A stretch of DNA of 16,686 bases from Candidatus Egerieousia excrementavium (GTDB lineage: Bacteria > Bacteroidota > Bacteroidia > Bacteroidales > UBA932), in NCBI GenBank assembly GCA_017694275.1, contig JADINB010000038.1:1-16686 (forward strand), given 5' to 3'. The position numbers and the translations under genes are program-made. Below the pieces are notes generated by a model. That model saw only the letters and a program-made list of their open reading frames with translations. It was not told the DNA's origin and made no database searches. The first letter of the stretch is position 1; each line of letters begins with the position of its first letter. Positions 7,226-14,240 of this stretch are shown piece after piece.

Positions 7226-8236
7226 ATGAAAAGGAGTTATCTTAATATTGTACTTGTCATTCTTGCGTCGATGTTGTTGTTGGGCTGTTCGGGAAAAGGA
7301 GTAAACCTGAAGCAGAATGTAAGCGGTAAGGCCGGAGAGATAATAGTCGTTGCCAACAAGGCGCAATGGGAGAGCGAGCCAGGTGCGGAACTCAGAAAAC
7401 TTCTGGCATCGGACTATCCGCTGCTTCCGCAAAGAGAGGTGGCGTTCAATCTTATAAACATACCTGAAAATGCCTTTAACAACATATTCCAGATTCACAG
7501 GAATATAGTGATATTGCAGGTGGGAGATGCCTTTCCAAAAGCAGATATGAGCATCAGGGAAGACGTGTGGTCTACTCCACAAACGGTTCTCTCCATTAAC
7601 GCACCTACAAACGAGGCTGCAGATTCGCTGATAGCCTCAAAGGGCGAGGTTATATTCAATCTTTTCGAGCAGGCGGAGCGCAACAGAATAATACGGGCTT
7701 CGAAACGTTATGAAGAGCGCAGTCTGCGGATGCTCGTGTCTGACATGTTTGGAGGTTCGCCATATTTTCCTACGGGCTACTCACTTAAGAAAAGAACCAA
7801 GGACTTTGTCTGGATTTCATATGAGACGACCTATACCAATCAGGGTATTTTCGTATACAGCGTGCCTTTCCGCGACTCTACATCTCTCACTCTGGACTCG
7901 CTCATAGCGGCAAGAAACAATGTGCTTGAGATGAATGTGCCTGGAATGTTCGAGGGAAGCTATATGACAACAAGTATTGTAGAAGGCAAGGAACCGGTCT
8001 TGAAGTGGATGAAATACAAAGGGAGGACATTTGGAGAACTCAGAGGCTTGTGGGAGGTCCAGAACGACTATATGGGCGGCCCGTTCATAGATCATATCTT
8101 TTACGACAAGTCTGGAAAGAATCTCATATTTCTTGAATGCTTCGTCTATGCACCCAGGTATGACAAAAGAAACTACCTGCGGCAGGTAGAGTCTATTATC
8201 TACTCCTTTGAGTGGGAAGAAGATTTTAGCAGGTAA
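7226..8236 (+). CDS. DUF4837-family lipoprotein
   Basis: A 336-residue exported protein. The N-terminus is a lipoprotein signal: MKRSYLN, a hydrophobic stretch, then LLLGC with Cys21 as the lipidated residue. The mature part starts GEIIVVANKAQWESEPGAEL and resembles DUF4837, a Bacteroidota family of unknown function. No catalytic motif is visible. The pattern of alternating beta strands and helices, and an aromatic C-terminal segment (GPFIDHIFYDKS, ECFVYAPRYDKRNYL), are all that can be described. It follows rseP by 13 bp and is probably cotranscribed, which places it among envelope maintenance genes. The tRNA-Glu promoter begins 5 bp after its stop codon. Confidence 0.85.
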   Translation: MKRSYLNIVLVILASMLLLGCSGKGVNLKQNVSGKAGEIIVVANKAQWESEPGAELRKLLASDYPLLPQREVAFNLINIPENAFNNIFQIHRNIVILQVGDAFPKADMSIREDVWSTPQTVLSINAPTNEAADSLIASKGEVIFNLFEQAERNRIIRASKRYEERSLRMLVSDMFGGSPYFPTGYSLKKRTKDFVWISYETTYTNQGIFVYSVPFRDSTSLTLDSLIAARNNVLEMNVPGMFEGSYMTTSIVEGKEPVLKWMKYKGRTFGELRGLWEVQNDYMGGPFIDHIFYDKSGKNLIFLECFVYAPRYDKRNYLRQVESIIYSFEWEEDFSR

Positions 8237-8241
8237 TTATT

Positions 8242-8272
8242 TTTGCAGGAAAAAAAAATATTTTTACCTTTG
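8242..8272 (+). promoter_or_regulatory. strong Bacteroidetes-type promoter for tRNA-Glu-rpsT
   Basis: TTTG (8242-8245) and TACCTTTG (8265-8272) are separated by exactly 19 bp. This is the consensus -33/-7 arrangement of the Bacteroidetes primary sigma factor. The spacer is A/T-rich (A8 then T5). The predicted start is near 8276-8279. This is the best promoter match in the window, as expected for a stable-RNA/ribosomal-protein unit. Confidence 0.8.
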
Positions 8273-8275
8273 CAG

Positions 8276-8330
8276 TCCCGAACGCGGAATGGGTTATTTT
8301 CATGACTTTTGAGGTTCGGGAATTGTCCCG
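8276..8330 (+). promoter_or_regulatory. leader of tRNA-Glu-rpsT with two competing hairpins
   Basis: TCCCGAAC (8276-8283) is perfectly complementary to GTTCGGGA (8314-8321), an 8-bp stem with a 30-nt loop. CGGGA (8317-8321) is also complementary to TCCCG (8326-8330) with a 4-nt loop, and that last G is nucleotide 1 of the tRNA. The two stems share 8317-8321, so they cannot form together. The second would block the tRNA 5' end. This is complementarity only; folding is inferred. Confidence 0.5.
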
Positions 8331-8401
8331 GTGAGTTCGTCTAACGGTTAGGACTCAAGATTTTCATTCTTGCAATAGGGGTTCGATTCCCCTACTCACT
8401 A
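8330..8401 (+). tRNA. tRNA-Glu (anticodon TTC)
   Basis: A 72-nt cloverleaf. The acceptor 5' strand GGTGAGT pairs with ACTCACT (8394-8400) through seven pairs including a terminal G-U, leaving A8401 as discriminator. The D stem is GTCT/GGAC around AACGGTTA. The anticodon stem is CAAGA/TCTTG with loop TTTTCAT, so the anticodon is TTC (Glu). The T arm is AGGGG-TTCGATT-CCCCT. CCA is not encoded. It lies between the strong promoter and rpsT, 25 bp before the rpsT start, so one primary transcript likely contains both. An alternative register starting at 8331 leaves an acceptor mismatch and was not preferred. Confidence 0.95.
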
Positions 8402-8426
8402 CGAAAAATATTAAAAATCAAGTACA

Positions 8427-8681
8427 ATGGCAAATCATGCATCAGCAGACAAGCGTGCCCGCCAGAATGCGAAACGCAGGCTGCACAATCGTTATTATGT
8501 AAAGACTACCCGCAATGCAATCAAGGCTTTGCGAAATACTACAGACAAGAGTGCCGCAGTGGCATTGCTTCCTAAAATCTATGCAATGGTAGACAAACTT
8601 GCAAAGAAGAATATCATTCACAAGAACAAGGCAGCAAACCTCAAGAGCGGAATGGCTGTTTACGTAAACAAATTGGCATAA
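8427..8681 (+). CDS. rpsT: 30S ribosomal protein S20
   Basis: An 84-residue, very basic, helical protein beginning MANHASADKRARQNAKRRLHN, the S20 signature. It contains TTRNAIKALR and a C-terminal KNIIHKNKAANLKSGMA segment. S20 binds 16S rRNA early in small-subunit assembly. The length is normal. The gene lies immediately behind tRNA-Glu with no separate promoter visible in the 25-bp gap and is followed by an intrinsic terminator. This makes a tRNA-Glu-rpsT unit. S20 synthesis is autoregulated in some bacteria; no specific site is identified here. Confidence 0.97.
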   Translation: MANHASADKRARQNAKRRLHNRYYVKTTRNAIKALRNTTDKSAAVALLPKIYAMVDKLAKKNIIHKNKAANLKSGMAVYVNKLA

Positions 8682-8705
8682 GGGTACAAGTCATTCATGC
8701 AATAT

Positions 8706-8741
8706 AGAGAGGACCGGAATAACCGGCCTCTCTTTTTTTTT
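8706..8741 (+). terminator. intrinsic terminator after rpsT
   Basis: Stem AGAGAGG (8706-8712) pairs with CCTCTCT (8727-8733). The inner stem CCGG (8714-8717) pairs with CCGG (8723-8726) around the loop AATAA, with one bulged A. Nine T residues follow (8733-8741). This is a textbook rho-independent terminator 24 bp after the rpsT stop. The remaining 112 bp up to radC show no clear element beyond a one-off -7-like TAACGTTG at 8818. Confidence 0.92.
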
Positions 8742-8853
8742 GGAATGACAAAGGCTTTCTGGGTGCGTAAACCGGCAGCTTTTTACGATTTTACACACTC
8801 TTTTTCCAAAGATTCCCTAACGTTGCACGGTAAGGATTTGCGAGGTTTGGCGT

Positions 8854-9570
8854 ATGAGAAATAATGAAAACCGGCCGCAGATACAGAGGCGGCCTTCAAT
8901 ACAGGAGTGGGAGAGTGTGGAGCGTCCAAGAGAGAAGTTTCTTATGAAAGGGGCAGGTGCATTGAGCAATGCAGAACTGCTGGCAATACTTATAGGCTCG
9001 GGATATGCCGGTGAAAATGCGGTGGAACTCTCCAGAAGAATATTGCGTGCCTCGGGCAACAGCCTGTCGGCGTTAAGAAAACTGGATTTTGAAAATTTCA
9101 GAAAATTCAAGGGGATAGGGCCAGGAAAAGCGCTCTCCATAATGGCGGCATTTGAACTGGCCAGGAGAATGGAGTCGGAGCCGGCGGAGCGGCAGGCACA
9201 GATCTACTCTTCGGAGCATGCAGCAAAGGCTATCGCCCCGTTTCTCAGAGATCTGGGCCATGAAGAGTGTTGGGTGCTTTATCTGAACAGAAACAACCAT
9301 CTTATAGGCAAGGAGCGGATAAGTTCCGGCGGAGTAAGTGCAACTGTCATAGATTCGCGTATGATTTTGAAGGGGGCCATGAACAGGCTGGCCAGCGGAA
9401 TAATTCTTGTACACAACCATCCTTCGGGGAACGCTTTTCCTGGAAACGAAGACAGAATACAGACGCAACGGCTCAAAAAATCGGCAGAGATCTGTGAGGT
9501 GGAACTGATAGACCATATAATAGTTGCAGGAACCGGGTATTTCAGTTTTTTGGATGAAGGATTGTTGTAA
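8854..9570 (+). CDS. radC: RadC-family JAMM/MPN+ domain protein
   Basis: A 238-residue protein with an N-terminal helix-hairpin-helix region (about 30-107, KFKGIGPGKALSIMAAFELARR) and a C-terminal JAMM domain (about 112-236). The metal motif HNHPSG (187-192) and Asp200 are present, along with HEECWVLYLN (136-145), which supplies the upstream Glu. The canonical JAMM signature is HxHx7SxxD. Here the Ser position reads Gly197 (HNHPSGNAFPGNED), so a residue usually important for catalysis is changed. RadC was named for DNA repair, but its biochemical role is unsettled. The ATG at 8854 gives the usual QRRPSIQEW start. The gene stands alone between rpsT and upp. Confidence 0.92.
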   Translation: MRNNENRPQIQRRPSIQEWESVERPREKFLMKGAGALSNAELLAILIGSGYAGENAVELSRRILRASGNSLSALRKLDFENFRKFKGIGPGKALSIMAAFELARRMESEPAERQAQIYSSEHAAKAIAPFLRDLGHEECWVLYLNRNNHLIGKERISSGGVSATVIDSRMILKGAMNRLASGIILVHNHPSGNAFPGNEDRIQTQRLKKSAEICEVELIDHIIVAGTGYFSFLDEGLL

Positions 9571-9594
9571 TTTCAATAAAAATAATTAACTTTA
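9564..9594 (+). promoter_or_regulatory. weak candidate upp promoter
   Basis: TAACTTTA (9587-9594) is one base off TAnnTTTG. GTTG (9564-9567, inside the radC end) is one base off TTTG at 19-nt spacing. The implied start is about 40 nt before the upp ATG. The 67-bp radC-upp gap shows no terminator. Confidence 0.25.
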
Positions 9595-9637
9595 AATGAT
9601 TTTGCATGAAAACGGCTAAATATAAAACTTGAAATAT

Positions 9638-10291
9638 ATGAAAATTATAAATCTCGGAGAACAAAATTCCCTTCTCAATACCTTTGTCGCGCAAATCAGG
9701 GACAAGGCCATTCAGAAAGACAGTATGCGTTTCAGGAAAAATCTTGAACGGATAGGGGAGATTTTTGCCTATGAGATTAGCAAGACCCTAAACTACGGAG
9801 AGAAAGATGTTGTCACGCCTTTGGGAATCGCAAAATGCAGTCTGTTTACCGATACACTTGTAATCGCTTCAATACTCAGGGCCGGGCTGCCGCTGCATAC
9901 GGGGTTGCTGAACTTTTTCGATGCTGCGCAGAACGCATTTGTCGCAGCCTATCGCAAATATGGAAAAGACAACAAGTTTACAATACAGTTCGAATATGCA
10001 AGTTCTCCCGCTCTTGACGGGAAAGTACTGATACTGGCAGATCCGATGCTTGCAACCGGTTCTTCTCTGGTACTGGCTTACCAGAGGCTTGTACAGTCTG
10101 GAGAGCCTCTGCATACTCACATAGTCTCTCCCATTGCCAGCGAGCAAAGTCTGGGCTATCTTTCAAAGCAACTGCCTCACAAAAAGGTTACATTGTGGGT
10201 AGCGGCCGTAGACGAGGAACTTACGAACAAGTCTTATATTGTCCCCGGGCTGGGGGATGCGGGTGATCTGGCTTACGGAACCAAACTGTAG
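9638..10291 (+). CDS. upp: uracil phosphoribosyltransferase
   Basis: A 217-residue enzyme of pyrimidine salvage: uracil + PRPP gives UMP + PPi. The PRPP-binding loop is VLILADPMLATGSSL (130-144). The base-binding C-terminal motif is SYIVPGLGDAGDLAYGT (199-215), and SILRAGLPLHTGL (78-90) is typical of UPRTases. The ATG at 9638 (MKIINLGEQ) was chosen over an in-frame TTG at 9629, which would only add three residues and is not needed for the fold. The 3' end runs 19 bp into the end of the convergent amidohydrolase gene, so the last codons of both genes occupy the same DNA. Confidence 0.95.
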   Translation: MKIINLGEQNSLLNTFVAQIRDKAIQKDSMRFRKNLERIGEIFAYEISKTLNYGEKDVVTPLGIAKCSLFTDTLVIASILRAGLPLHTGLLNFFDAAQNAFVAAYRKYGKDNKFTIQFEYASSPALDGKVLILADPMLATGSSLVLAYQRLVQSGEPLHTHIVSPIASEQSLGYLSKQLPHKKVTLWVAAVDEELTNKSYIVPGLGDAGDLAYGTKL

Positions 10292-11910
10292 ACCTTTTCT
10301 CCCCCTATATATGTCGCAACAACCTTTATTGAGGGTATTTCCTTTTCCGGTGCGGTCATAAGGTCTTTGTCGGTGACGGTGAAGTCTGCGTATTTTCCAG
10401 CTTCGATGCTGCCTTTTATCTGCTCTTCCTTAGTGGATTTCGCTGCCCATATTGTCATTGAGCGCAGCGCTTCCTCCTTTGTGAGGCTGTTTTCCATTTG
10501 AAAGCCTCCTTCCGGAACAAAATCGAGATTTTTTCTGTAAACGGCGGCAAAGAAAGTGTAGACAGGGTTGCATGACTCAATGGGCGCATCTGTGCCTGAA
10601 GGAATCCAGCCCGACTGGCCGAGCAGTTCTTTGTATGCGTATGCGTTTTTGATACGTTCTCCAAGGCGTTCGCCTGCCCAAAGCATGTCTGAGGTGCAGT
10701 GGGTCGGCTGAACAGAGGGGATAATGGAGAATTGCCCGAATTTTGCAAGGTCTTCCTTTTCCACTATCTGGGCGTGTTCTATTCTCCAGGCCAAATCGTT
10801 CTTGCCTTTGAGTATTTCTCCATATATATCCAGCGCCTCCCTGTTGGCCCTGTCGCCTATGCAATGTGTTGCAACTCTAAAACCATGGTCGTATGCCCAT
10901 TGGCATTGCGCCCTGAAACTGTCAAGGCTCTCCATGGAGATACCGCAATTGCCTTTGTCGTCTGAATAGTCTTTCAAGAGCAGCGCTCCGCGTGAGCCGA
11001 GTGCCCCGTCACGGAAAAGCTTTATTGTACCAACCTGTATGTTGCCATTTCTGTAAGGCTGTGTATGGCTTGCCTTGAACTCTTCGGTTGGAGTGGCCCA
11101 GACATCCATTCTCAACTTTATCTTTCCTTCACTTGCCATGGAGTCCAGGACTTTCAGGGCGAGCAGGTCTATTCCGGGTTCGCAAACAGATGTAAGGCCA
11201 TATTTAAGGCATTCCTGCTGTGCGATGGAGAAAATCCTGCGTATGTCTGCGGGGGTATAGCTGATTACTGCGTCTGATATGCGGTCGCACATGTCTTCCA
11301 GGAAAACGCCGGTAAATCTGCCGTTCTCAGTAAGGGCTTTCAGCGGGTCTATGTTCTTGTCCTGTTCAGACAGTCCGGCCTTTTCTATGGCAGCCCTGTT
11401 CACTATTATGGCATGCAAATCTATTCTGTTGAGCACTATCGGTATATCGGGAAAAAGTTCACTCAGCTTACCGTTGTCAGGAAACTGTTTCTTTTCCCAA
11501 AGGTTCTGGTCCCATCCGTTTCCCACAATGCATGAGGCTTCAGGATTTTCGGCGGCTGCCTTCTGCAGCCTTTCCAGAATCTGCTCAAAAGAGGAAGCGT
11601 TACGTAAATCCACGCTTATAAGGTCTATCCCTGTCAGGTATGTATGGCAGTGGGTGTCGTTAAAGCCAGGATATACGGCATTGCCATTGAAATCGCAGGT
11701 ATTCTTGCTTTTATATTTCGACAGTATCTCCTCATTGCTGCCGGTCTCTACAAAAAGGCCGTCTTTTATGGCAAAGGCTTCTACAACAGAGAAAGAAGAG
11801 TCTACCGTATAGACAACTCCGTTGTGGCCGATAAAATCTACAGATTGTTTCATATTGCAGGATTGGGCCGCAAACAAGGCTGCGGCAATTGTAAAGGCAA
11901 GTTTTTTCAT
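10273..11910 (-). CDS. YtcJ-like amidohydrolase (amidohydrolase-3 family) lipoprotein
   Basis: A 545-residue metal-dependent hydrolase with a signal peptide. The sequence MKKLAFTIAAALFAAQSC suggests lipidation at Cys18, though Gln at -2 is not ideal for a lipobox. The TIM-barrel metal site is visible as GFNDTHCH (82-89, His87 and His89), KLFRDGALGSRGA (297-309, probable carboxylated Lys297), THCIGDRA (348-355, His349), EHAQ (378-381, His379) and GTDAP (439-443, Asp441). These match the NfdA/YtcJ exoenzyme-like group, which hydrolyses N-acyl or N-formyl substrates; the real substrate is unknown. It starts 18 nt after the rpoN stop, behind a run of ten A, and is probably cotranscribed with rpoN. 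Its 3' end overlaps upp. Confidence 0.9.
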   Translation of the reverse strand: MKKLAFTIAAALFAAQSCNMKQSVDFIGHNGVVYTVDSSFSVVEAFAIKDGLFVETGSNEEILSKYKSKNTCDFNGNAVYPGFNDTHCHTYLTGIDLISVDLRNASSFEQILERLQKAAAENPEASCIVGNGWDQNLWEKKQFPDNGKLSELFPDIPIVLNRIDLHAIIVNRAAIEKAGLSEQDKNIDPLKALTENGRFTGVFLEDMCDRISDAVISYTPADIRRIFSIAQQECLKYGLTSVCEPGIDLLALKVLDSMASEGKIKLRMDVWATPTEEFKASHTQPYRNGNIQVGTIKLFRDGALGSRGALLLKDYSDDKGNCGISMESLDSFRAQCQWAYDHGFRVATHCIGDRANREALDIYGEILKGKNDLAWRIEHAQIVEKEDLAKFGQFSIIPSVQPTHCTSDMLWAGERLGERIKNAYAYKELLGQSGWIPSGTDAPIESCNPVYTFFAAVYRKNLDFVPEGGFQMENSLTKEEALRSMTIWAAKSTKEEQIKGSIEAGKYADFTVTDKDLMTAPEKEIPSIKVVATYIGGEKVYSLVP

Positions 11911-11928
11911 ATTTTTTTTTTACATGGT

Positions 11929-13335
11929 TTACAACTCTTTGCGAAGACGGGCTATGGGAATGTTCATCTGTTCCCTGTATTTTGCAACCGTCCTGCGGGC
12001 CACACGATACCCCTTTTGTTGAAGTACCGCCACCAGTTCTTCGTCTGTAAGCGGTTTGCTTTTGTTTTCCTGCTCCACGCTCTCCATGAGAATCTTCTTT
12101 ATCTCTCTGGTGGAAACCTCTTCGCCGCTGTCGGTCATCAGTCCTTCTGAAAAGAAATATTTAAGAGGAAAGATTCCAAAGTGAGTCTGTATGTATTTGC
12201 AGTTTACCACACGGGAAATGGTAGAGATGTCCAGCCCTGTCTTTTGTGCTATGTTCTTTAACACCATTGGCTTGAGTTTGGTTTCATCTCCCTCCATAAA
12301 ATAGTCGTGCTGGAAATCTATTATGGCGTTCATCGTGTTCTGGAGCGTATTCTGCCGTTGTTTTATGGCTTCTATAAACCATTTTGCAGAATCGAGTTTC
12401 TGCTTGACGAAAGTGGCTGCCTCCTTTTCCGCCTTGTCGTTGGTTGTGGCCGATTTTTCCAGCAGGCTCGCATAGCGTTTGTTGACCTTCAGTTCGGGAA
12501 CAGAAAATTTGGGCATTGTCATGATAAGCTGCCCGTCTTTCTCCTCCAATACGAAATCTGGAACAACCTGTTGTGCCTGTTCAACATAGGAATCGTCTAT
12601 CTGGCCTCCGGGACGGGGGTTGAGCTTGATGATTTCATCTATGGCGGCTTTCAGCTCATCCTGTGTTATCCCCATTTTGGAGATAATCTTGTTGTAGTGC
12701 TTTTTTGTGAATTCCTCGAAATAGTCATTGAGGATGGTCAGGGCATTTTCCTGTGCCTTGGTCACTTTTCTGGCTTTAAGTTGCAGTATCAGACACTCCT
12801 GGAGATTCCTTGCACCTATTCCGGCAGGTTCAAATTCCTGGATCATGGCCAGAATCTTCTCTAATTCGTCTACCGAAGTCTCTATGTTGAGTCTGAATGA
12901 AATATCATCGCAAAGGGCATCGAGGTCACGCCTGAGGTAGCCGTCATTGTCAAGACTTCCTATAATGAACAGCGCTATTTCACGGGTACGCTTGTCAAGA
13001 TTGCGGTATCCGAGCTGCATCTCGAGATTCTGGTGGAAACTTTCCTTTACCGAAAACGTATTGTATTGAGGCTTTAAATCCTTGCCCTGGTTGTTTACAT
13101 AGAGTTTGTATGACGGGGTAGGGTCATCGGTAGGATAGTCGCTCAGCGAGACATTTCTCTGTTCGTCTTCTTCTCCCTGCTGCGGTTCCGCCTCGTCGAG
13201 TACAGGATTCTCTTCTATCTCCTTCTTTATGCGCTGCTCAAGTTCCAGAGTCGGCAGTTCGAGCAGTTTTATCGTCTGTATCTGAAGCGGAGACAGTTTT
13301 GTCTGTAATTTTTGCTGTAAACCATGTTTTAACAT
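11929..13335 (-). CDS. rpoN: RNA polymerase sigma-54 factor
   Basis: A 468-residue alternative sigma factor that needs an AAA+ enhancer-binding activator. Region I (1-48) is Gln/Leu-rich (LQQKLQTKLSPLQIQTIKLLELPTLELEQ in pieces). An acidic region II follows (about 45-75, with DEAEPQQGEEDEQ). The core-binding and helix-turn-helix region III contains TGLDISTISRVVNCKYIQTHFGIFPLKYFFS. The diagnostic RpoN box ARRTVAKYRE (446-455) contacts the -24 element. The length is normal. The -7 box TATCTTTG ends 4 nt before the ATG, so the mRNA may be near leaderless. No activator gene and no clear GG-N10-GC promoter were noticed in this window. Confidence 0.96.
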   Translation of the reverse strand: MLKHGLQQKLQTKLSPLQIQTIKLLELPTLELEQRIKKEIEENPVLDEAEPQQGEEDEQRNVSLSDYPTDDPTPSYKLYVNNQGKDLKPQYNTFSVKESFHQNLEMQLGYRNLDKRTREIALFIIGSLDNDGYLRRDLDALCDDISFRLNIETSVDELEKILAMIQEFEPAGIGARNLQECLILQLKARKVTKAQENALTILNDYFEEFTKKHYNKIISKMGITQDELKAAIDEIIKLNPRPGGQIDDSYVEQAQQVVPDFVLEEKDGQLIMTMPKFSVPELKVNKRYASLLEKSATTNDKAEKEAATFVKQKLDSAKWFIEAIKQRQNTLQNTMNAIIDFQHDYFMEGDETKLKPMVLKNIAQKTGLDISTISRVVNCKYIQTHFGIFPLKYFFSEGLMTDSGEEVSTREIKKILMESVEQENKSKPLTDEELVAVLQQKGYRVARRTVAKYREQMNIPIARLRKEL

Positions 13336-13381
13336 ATTACAAAGATATAATTTTTTTATCTTAGCGGTTTAAAAAAATAGC
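13336..13381. promoter_or_regulatory. divergent rpoN / glsA promoter region
   Basis: This 46-bp, very A/T-rich gap carries AAGATA (13342-13347) and TATCTT (13357-13362) as inverted arms 9 bp apart. Read on the minus strand, the first arm is part of TATCTTTG (13347-13340), an exact TAnnTTTG box for rpoN. The second arm is part of TATCTTAG (13357-13364), one base off, for glsA. Neither has a TTTG at the -33 position, and each -33 region would overlap the other gene's promoter. Confidence 0.4.
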
Positions 13382-14230
13382 ATGAAGGAGTACTCATCGG
13401 ATTTCTCGGTAGACATTGACAAAGTGATTGCAGCAAAAAGCCAACGGATAGCAAAATTGATGCCCGGCTTTGTCAAGTCGTATATAAAGCGCCTTATCCA
13501 TCAGCGGGAAATAAATGAAATACTCGATGCAAACAGAGAGTTCACAGGGTGCGAATTTGTGAGAAACGCGCTCTCCTACATGAAAATATCCTACAAGGCC
13601 AAATATGTCGACGAGGCTGCATTTGGTGGAGGTGGCAGGTATATCTTTGTCTCAAACCATCCGTTGGGCGGGCTCGACGGGCTTGTGCTTATGGACCTTC
13701 TGGGCTCACGTTTCGGGAAGATAAAATTTGTGGTAAACGATTTTCTTATGTATATAAAGCCGCTGGAACCGCTGTTCGTGCCGGTAAACAAAGTGGGAAA
13801 CATGGGAAAGGAGTATGTAGATCCGTTCCACGAGGCTTATGCTTCAGATGCCCAGATTCTATACTTTCCGGCAGGGCTCTGCTCGCGAAAGGTGAAAGGT
13901 GAGATAAGAGACGTGGAGTGGAAAAAGAGTTTTGTCAAGCATGCCGTAAAGTATGGCCGGCAGATTGTTCCGATATTTTTCAGCGGGAAGAATTCAAATT
14001 TTTTCTATCGTCTGGCCAACTTGAGAAAAAGGCTGGGAATAAAGTTCAACATTGAGATGTGCTTTTTGCCCGATGAAATGTTCCGACAGACAAACAGTTC
14101 GTTCAATGTCGTTATTGGCGAACCGGTCAGTATAGATCCTGCCCTGCACGGAAGAGAGATTGATGCCGTTGCTTTACAGATACGTGAAAGGGCCTATTCG
14201 CTAGGCAGTTTAATTGAGAAGAAAGTTTAA
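13382..14230 (+). CDS. glsA: glycine-lipid O-acyltransferase-type protein (PlsC-like, GlsA/OlsA family)
   Basis: A 282-residue acyltransferase resembling lysophospholipid/lyso-ornithine-lipid acyltransferases. The catalytic block reads SNHPLGGLDG (91-100), with His93 and Asp99 separated by five residues rather than the classic four. This spacing occurs in the hemolysin/OlsA-like branch. Block II-III equivalents are PLEPLFVPVNKVG (127-139), FPAGLCSRK (162-170) and VPIFFSGKNSNFFYR (196-210). In Bacteroides, GlsA adds the second acyl chain to N-acyl-glycine made by GlsB, giving the membrane glycine lipids. The adjacent GNAT-type gene 10 bp downstream matches that pairing. The family assignment is good; the exact lipid head group is inferred from context. 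Confidence 0.8.
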   Translation: MKEYSSDFSVDIDKVIAAKSQRIAKLMPGFVKSYIKRLIHQREINEILDANREFTGCEFVRNALSYMKISYKAKYVDEAAFGGGGRYIFVSNHPLGGLDGLVLMDLLGSRFGKIKFVVNDFLMYIKPLEPLFVPVNKVGNMGKEYVDPFHEAYASDAQILYFPAGLCSRKVKGEIRDVEWKKSFVKHAVKYGRQIVPIFFSGKNSNFFYRLANLRKRLGIKFNIEMCFLPDEMFRQTNSSFNVVIGEPVSIDPALHGREIDAVALQIRERAYSLGSLIEKKV

Positions 14231-14240
14231 TTTGACATAA

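Noticed and set aside
8380..8401. Integration (att) site at the tRNA-Glu 3' end
   Set aside because: rpsT follows within 25 bp, and no integrase or second copy of the tRNA 3' end was seen in the window.
9629..9637. TTG start three codons upstream of upp
   Set aside because: The ATG at 9638 gives the normal N-terminus, and nothing supports the rarer TTG.
11922..13327. 12-bp inverted repeat ACATGGTTTACA (11922-11933) / TGTAAACCATGT (13316-13327) bracketing rpoN
   Set aside because: The match is real, but one arm is in codons near the start and the other spans the stop. A single 12-mer pair over 1.4 kb is within reach of chance, and there is no target duplication or mobile gene.
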